From G963665595 sp963665595 (GTDB lineage Bacteria > Actinomycetota > Coriobacteriia > Coriobacteriales > CADBOM01), in NCBI GenBank assembly GCA_963665595.2, contig CAXXJK010000004.1, positions 1-64,000 of the forward strand: 64,000 nucleotides of DNA, written 5' to 3'. The number at the start of each line of letters is the position of its first letter. Positions within the stretch are counted from its first letter, which is position 1. Of this stretch, positions 60,380 to 64,000 are shown one piece after another. Below the pieces are notes generated by a model. The model was not told where the DNA came from, did not search any database, and saw only the letters and a list, made by a program, of their open reading frames with translations. The position numbers and the translations under genes were made by a program.

Positions 60380-61261
60380 CTAGTCAATCTCCTCGATTTC
60401 GAAGGCATCAGTCTCGCCGTACTCTGAAACAGCATCTCCTTTATGGGATACCGTTAAAGGCACGTCGGCATAAGCACTTTTATAAGAACTCGAACTCTCG
60501 AAACGTTGAGCAGCTACTGGAGCAGACACGGTAGTCTTTTCCGCAGTATAATCAAGATCAAGCGCAGGAGTGGCGGAGACATCTTCTGTATGGCTTATCT
60601 GTGCTACCGATTCGCGCGCAGACGAAGCTTCATAATCAGAAGCATTTCCATTTTCAAACACCGTCTGAGCCTCGGAAATGAAGGATTGGAGCATAGCGGT
60701 GTAGTCAGCAACAAATCTGTCTCGTGAGTCTCTCAGCGTCTGGATATCCTGCTCGATGACCTTTTTCTCAGTTTGAGCATCAGCCAAAAGCTCACGACAT
60801 TTAGCCTCGGCTTCGCGATAGAGACGCTCGCCCTCAGCACGAGCTTCCTCTTTCAAAGCATTCGCACTACGCTGAGCAGCAATGAATGCCTCTGATATAG
60901 CCATGGCATCGTTGCCTTTTTCTTCAAGCTTCTTCTCAATTTCAACAATATGATTCTCTGCAGCTGCAAGTTTTTCCTCAGCAAGTTGAGCGCGATCTTC
61001 CGCAGTCTTGATCAGTTCTTCGGTCATCTGTATTTTCTGAGTGGCAAACGGATCAACGTTCACAGAAGCGCTGACGGTCTCTGCGTCACGCAACTTGGCA
61101 CGCAATTCTTCGACCACCATGGTATATTCAGCATTTTGGCGCGCCATGACATCAACTTCGGCAGCCATATGCTCTAAGAACACGTCCACTTCTTGCACAT
61201 CATATCCATGACGCGCCATCTCAAAACTCTGCTCCTGGATATCTCTACTCGTAATACTCAT
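60380..61261 (-). CDS. divIVA: DivIVA-domain cell division/polarity protein
   Basis: A 293-residue protein: the N-terminal DivIVA lipid-binding segment (SRDIQEQSFEMARHGYDVQEVDVFLEHM, residues 4-32) followed by a long coiled coil rich in Ala/Glu (to about 205) and a low-complexity tail. DivIVA proteins mark curved membrane at poles and septa and, in actinobacteria, guide tip growth. ATG 61261 follows AAGGAGA. The next gene upstream, yggT, ends 56 bases before. Confidence 0.92.
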   Translation of the reverse strand: MSITSRDIQEQSFEMARHGYDVQEVDVFLEHMAAEVDVMARQNAEYTMVVEELRAKLRDAETVSASVNVDPFATQKIQMTEELIKTAEDRAQLAEEKLAAAENHIVEIEKKLEEKGNDAMAISEAFIAAQRSANALKEEARAEGERLYREAEAKCRELLADAQTEKKVIEQDIQTLRDSRDRFVADYTAMLQSFISEAQTVFENGNASDYEASSARESVAQISHTEDVSATPALDLDYTAEKTTVSAPVAAQRFESSSSYKSAYADVPLTVSHKGDAVSEYGETDAFEIEEID

Positions 61262-61317
61262 GATTTGTTCTCCTTAATCACCGATAACGGCCGTACCCAG
61301 ATATATCGATCAGACTC

Positions 61318-61590
61318 CTACAAACCCGCCCGAATCAAAAGAGCACCGAGTCCATTGCCGATCAATTCAAGAACAACAATTGCCAGAATCGGACTGATAT
61401 CGATACCACCAAAAGACGGGATGAACCTTCTAAAAATATTAAGATACGGCGCGCAAATACGCGTTAGCGCCGTAAATACATCTGCTAAAAAACCACCGTT
61501 GCGCAAAGGAAACCAAGTAAAAACACAGTATATCACGATCAGAATGGAGTAGAAATTGAATAACTGAGCCACTAACCAGTGGAGACTCAT
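61318..61590 (-). CDS. YggT family membrane protein
   Basis: A 90-residue protein with two hydrophobic helices (about 5-25 and 65-85) and the family motif CAPYLNIFRRFIPSFGGIDISPILAIVVL. YggT proteins sit beside sepF and divIVA in many Gram-positives and are thought to support envelope or division functions. It starts right after the proC stop (TAGATG) behind GAGGAG. Confidence 0.93.
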   Translation of the reverse strand: MSLHWLVAQLFNFYSILIVIYCVFTWFPLRNGGFLADVFTALTRICAPYLNIFRRFIPSFGGIDISPILAIVVLELIGNGLGALLIRAGL

Positions 61591-62427
61591 CTATGCCAAC
61601 TCCTCTGCACGTCGAGAAGCCGCATGAGCACCTGCAATTATAATCTCTTCTACACCCTGTGCACGCATGCGCTCAAGCGCCGCAACCGTAGTGCCCCCAG
61701 GGCTAGAAACTGCCTCTATAAGCTCTCTCGGTGTCAGATTCTTCTCAGCAAGTAGATCGCCCGTGCCACGCATAGTGGTGAGAGCCATCTCGCCTGCCAC
61801 AGACTCAGAGAGCCCCATCTGTACGCCCGCGCGCGTAAGCGCATCAACAAACAGAGCAAAATATGCAGGTCCTGAACCGCTAATGGCAACAGCGGCGTTT
61901 TGAAGTGATTCATCAATGAGTGAGACATCGCCCATGCACGAAAAAAGAGCACATACAAGCTCAATCTCTTCAAAATTCTGACAGTCAACAACCGAAAGTG
62001 CTGTCATGCCCGCACCTACCATCAGGGGTGTATTAGGCATTGCCCTCACGCAAAACGCATGGGGAAACCACCCCGTCAAAGAAGCAAGAGTTATGCCAGC
62101 AGCAATAGAGATGACGCGGGATGGGTCAAATGAATCGACGGCTGCAAGCATACTTGCAACCGCTGGCAGTATCTGTGGCTTAACCGCAAGAATCACCGTA
62201 TCGGGATGTTCTATAAGAGCGCCGTCTGCCGTACAGGAAACGCCATATCTCTCTTCAAGATGACGACGTTTTGCCTCACCGGGATTAGCAACGGTAATCT
62301 GAGCAGGATCAATAGCCTCCGAGGCGATAAGCCCCGACACCACAGCTTCTCCCATCTTTCCGCCGCCAATAATCGCCACGTGCCCTAATTGCGTCAGCAG
62401 TCCGGGGGCGCCCGAGAGGGATATCAT
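61591..62427 (-). CDS. proC: Pyrroline-5-carboxylate reductase
   Basis: A 278-residue NAD(P)H enzyme making proline from pyrroline-5-carboxylate. It has VAIIGGGKMGEAVVSGLI (Rossmann), VILAVKPQILP, RAMPNTPLMVGAGMTAL, GSGPAYFALFVDALTRAGVQMGLSE, and VSSPGGTTVAALERM. ATG 62427 overlaps the sepF stop by one base (TGATG). Inside a division cluster, as in several actinobacteria and firmicutes. Confidence 0.95.
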   Translation of the reverse strand: MISLSGAPGLLTQLGHVAIIGGGKMGEAVVSGLIASEAIDPAQITVANPGEAKRRHLEERYGVSCTADGALIEHPDTVILAVKPQILPAVASMLAAVDSFDPSRVISIAAGITLASLTGWFPHAFCVRAMPNTPLMVGAGMTALSVVDCQNFEEIELVCALFSCMGDVSLIDESLQNAAVAISGSGPAYFALFVDALTRAGVQMGLSESVAGEMALTTMRGTGDLLAEKNLTPRELIEAVSSPGGTTVAALERMRAQGVEEIIIAGAHAASRRAEELA

Positions 62428-63215
62428 CAAAGAATCCCCTTTTCCTTCAATCCTTCAATCTCGGCGTCGGTGAGAGTCACGCCACTCCGTGCAATAAGAA
62501 ATACCTGTGCACTGAGTTTGGAAACAGAACCACCTAACGCGCTCGCAACACCGAACGAGAAATCGAGCAAGCGTTTAGCAAGTGCCGCATCAACTTTAGA
62601 CAGAGATAAAATCACCACGCTGCCACCTTTGAATGCCTCAGAAACCTGAGCAATCTCTTCATAGTTCTTAGGGGCCAGTGCTGTTATGCGACGATTCGCC
62701 ACCTCAGAATATGAGCCACGTGATGAAGTCGAATAGGCACGCGACGCAGTCTTGAGTGATTCTTGAGAAGAGGACGAAAGTATCGAAGAGTCAACACCCG
62801 AACAGGCCTTGAGCGCTTCAAGCTCTTCTCGTGCACTCTGGAGACTTTGCAAGGAACGATTGCTCGCAGGTGCAAGACTCTTGCCACTTACGGCATAGTC
62901 CTCATTTGAAAATGAGTGATAGGTATTGTTTCCCCGGGGAATCGGTTGCTCTGAATATTTTTGAGCAAACGCCGACGAGCGAACGTCTGTGTTAGTGACA
63001 AGCGGTGTATGCTCGTTTGACCTACTACCACGTGAAGAAATTGAGAACGCACTGTCAGACCGCTGCGCTCCCTGAAGTTCCTCACCGCGTCCATAATCGC
63101 CCGGGCTCTCATAGCCGCCCTCTTCGTAGTAATCGTAATCATCATATTCATCCGCATAATTATCGGTTCTCCCATTACGGCTGAATCGGTTTTTAACGTT
63201 ATCTAAAATACTCAT
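62427..63215 (-). CDS. sepF: Cell division protein SepF
   Basis: A 262-residue SepF, the membrane anchor and bundler of FtsZ. An amphipathic start (SILDNVKNRFSR) is followed by about 150 Ser/Tyr/Glu-rich residues likely to be disordered, then the compact SepF domain (about 170-262): RRITALAPKNYEEIAQVSEAFKGGSVVILSLSKVDAALAKRLLDFSFGVASALGGSVSKLSAQVFLIARSG in ordered pieces. The linker is longer than in Bacillus (total about 150). ATG 63215 follows GAGGAG. Confidence 0.94.
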   Translation of the reverse strand: MSILDNVKNRFSRNGRTDNYADEYDDYDYYEEGGYESPGDYGRGEELQGAQRSDSAFSISSRGSRSNEHTPLVTNTDVRSSAFAQKYSEQPIPRGNNTYHSFSNEDYAVSGKSLAPASNRSLQSLQSAREELEALKACSGVDSSILSSSSQESLKTASRAYSTSSRGSYSEVANRRITALAPKNYEEIAQVSEAFKGGSVVILSLSKVDAALAKRLLDFSFGVASALGGSVSKLSAQVFLIARSGVTLTDAEIEGLKEKGIL

Positions 63216-63237
63216 ATCAGATACTCCTCAATGTCCC

Positions 63238-63930
63238 TCATTTATCTGGAAAACCGAATATGGTTCTTCCCAGACGGACGATAGTGGCACCTTCTTCAAG
63301 GGCAATTCCGTAGTCTTCTGACATACCCATGGAAAGCTCCGATAGACAAATGTTAGCCGTATCGAGATAAACAGGTTCGAGCTTTTCACGTAAAGCACGC
63401 AATCTCCCAAAGGTTATGTGGGCACGCGCCGCATCACCTTGGGGAGCCATGGTCATAAGTCCACATACGCGAACATGTACATACTCTGAAGCAGCGATAA
63501 GCGCACGCTCAAGTTCCTCAGAGCTAAAACCGTCTTTGCTTATTTCACCTGAAACGTTTACCTCAAACAGTATATCTTGAACAATCTCCTGCTTAGCTGC
63601 TTGCATCTCAATTGCATCAAGCGCATGTATCGAGGCAACTGAATGGATAAGGTCTGCTTTGCCTACCACTTGCTTCAGTTTATTAGTTTGAATTCTACCG
63701 ATAAAATGCCACGACATATCCGGATACCGTTCTTGCTTAACCGCAAAATCCTGTGCACGATTTTCCCCGAATACCGTTATGCCAGCGTCGATAGCCTTGC
63801 CCACCGTGTCGGCGTCGACCGTCTTGCTAACCGCAACCACGGTGACCCCCTGAGGGTCTCTCCCGCATTTCTGGCAGATCGAATCGATGTGCGCGCGGGC
63901 GCGGTGATAATTTTCTTCTATCATCGACAT
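63238..63930 (-). CDS. PLP homeostasis protein (YggS/PLPBP)
   Basis: A 230-residue YggS-type protein keeping free pyridoxal phosphate in balance. The PLP Lys lies in VTVVAVSKTVDADTV, with FGENRAQDF, WHFIGRIQTNKLKQV, CGLMTMAP, LSMGMSEDYGIALEEGATIVRLGRTIFG. ATG 63930 has GGGAAGAG upstream; ATG 63924 would give a 4-base ATGA overlap with the preceding gene. First complete gene of the division cluster. Confidence 0.95.
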   Translation of the reverse strand: MSMIEENYHRARAHIDSICQKCGRDPQGVTVVAVSKTVDADTVGKAIDAGITVFGENRAQDFAVKQERYPDMSWHFIGRIQTNKLKQVVGKADLIHSVASIHALDAIEMQAAKQEIVQDILFEVNVSGEISKDGFSSEELERALIAASEYVHVRVCGLMTMAPQGDAARAHITFGRLRALREKLEPVYLDTANICLSELSMGMSEDYGIALEEGATIVRLGRTIFGFPDK

Positions 63931-64000
63931 GTTTTTCGACTCTCTTCCCTACAGACAAGAGCGCCAAAACGTCCCGTCGTAGCATCTTCTGCTCGATATG
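63921..64000 (-). CDS. pgeF: Polyphenol oxidase/laccase-domain protein, C-terminal end only
   Basis: One minus-strand frame entering from the right edge reads YRAEDATTGRFGALVCREES and stops at 63921. The YRAExxTGRxGAL pattern is the C-terminal signature of the YfiH/YlmD/PgeF family, which normally precedes yggS in this cluster and edits peptidoglycan precursors. Only 25 residues are visible; the overlap with yggS supports the call. Confidence 0.65.
   Translation of the reverse strand, partial: YRAEDATTGRFGALVCREESRKTCR

Noticed and set aside
1..64000. CRISPR arrays, insertion sequences, prophage or integrated elements
   Set aside because: I looked for spaced direct repeats, transposase or integrase motifs and tRNA-flanked insertions; none is visible. 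The tRNA genes at 59081-59263 have no adjacent duplicated ends.

Overview
The window reads as a chromosomal segment of a bacterium of about 50% GC. The gene set is actinobacterial (SepF/YggT/DivIVA cluster, DUF167 protein, type A RNase P RNA, S1 and L28, MetA/MetY methionine route). It also carries a FASII operon laid out as in streptococci and clostridia. That mixture fits the class Coriobacteriia, something like Cryptobacterium or Slackia; the genus is inference. There are no insertion sequences, phage genes, CRISPR arrays or rRNA genes, and nearly all genes look intact. Coding is dense, mostly on the minus strand, with many ATGA/TGATG overlaps.

Layout. 1-6300 (minus): a cut-off Asp23/Gls24 gene, then uvrB, a lytic transglycosylase lipoprotein and coaE as a coupled set, mnmA, and ribosomal protein S1. 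6586-14556 (minus): a VanW-type wall protein, PcrA helicase, DAHP synthase with chorismate mutase, RlmH and an HtrA protease. 14856-18354 (plus): an amino-acid ABC importer and a homocysteine-methyltransferase-like protein. 18438-19675: divergent rpmB and a flavodoxin/ferredoxin protein with a C9 tract upstream. 19713-24207 (minus): the thiDCMEN operon behind a TPP riboswitch. 24325-29289: methionine synthesis (metY-metH, divergent metA). 29341-35918 (minus): glpX, rsmB, fmt, def, priA. 35960-45343 (minus): the complete type II fatty-acid and acetyl-CoA carboxylase operon. 45414-46933 (minus): metK behind an unusually long SAM-I riboswitch. 47107-51577 (plus): glutamate-cysteine-ligase-like enzyme, ATP-grasp ligase and gltX. 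51690-56485 (minus): a MarR-controlled heterodimeric ABC exporter. 56599-59263 (minus): rnpB, an L,D-transpeptidase and tRNA-Glu/tRNA-Gln. 59492-64000: an unknown membrane protein (plus), then the pgeF-yggS-sepF-proC-yggT-divIVA-yggU division cluster (minus).

How the parts join up. Sulfur and one-carbon metabolism recur: MetA, MetY, MetH, MetK, a MetH-like paralogue beside an ABC importer, and a possible gamma-glutamylcysteine pathway. Two riboswitches (TPP and SAM) and two promoter-embedded palindromes (marR and the importer gene) show how several blocks are controlled. The most promising lead for undescribed biology is the glutamate-cysteine-ligase/ATP-grasp pair at 47107-50072, which looks like a two-step low-molecular-weight thiol or peptide pathway. 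Next come the SAM riboswitch with an extra helix in its core and the ABC exporter subunit with a large extracytoplasmic insertion.
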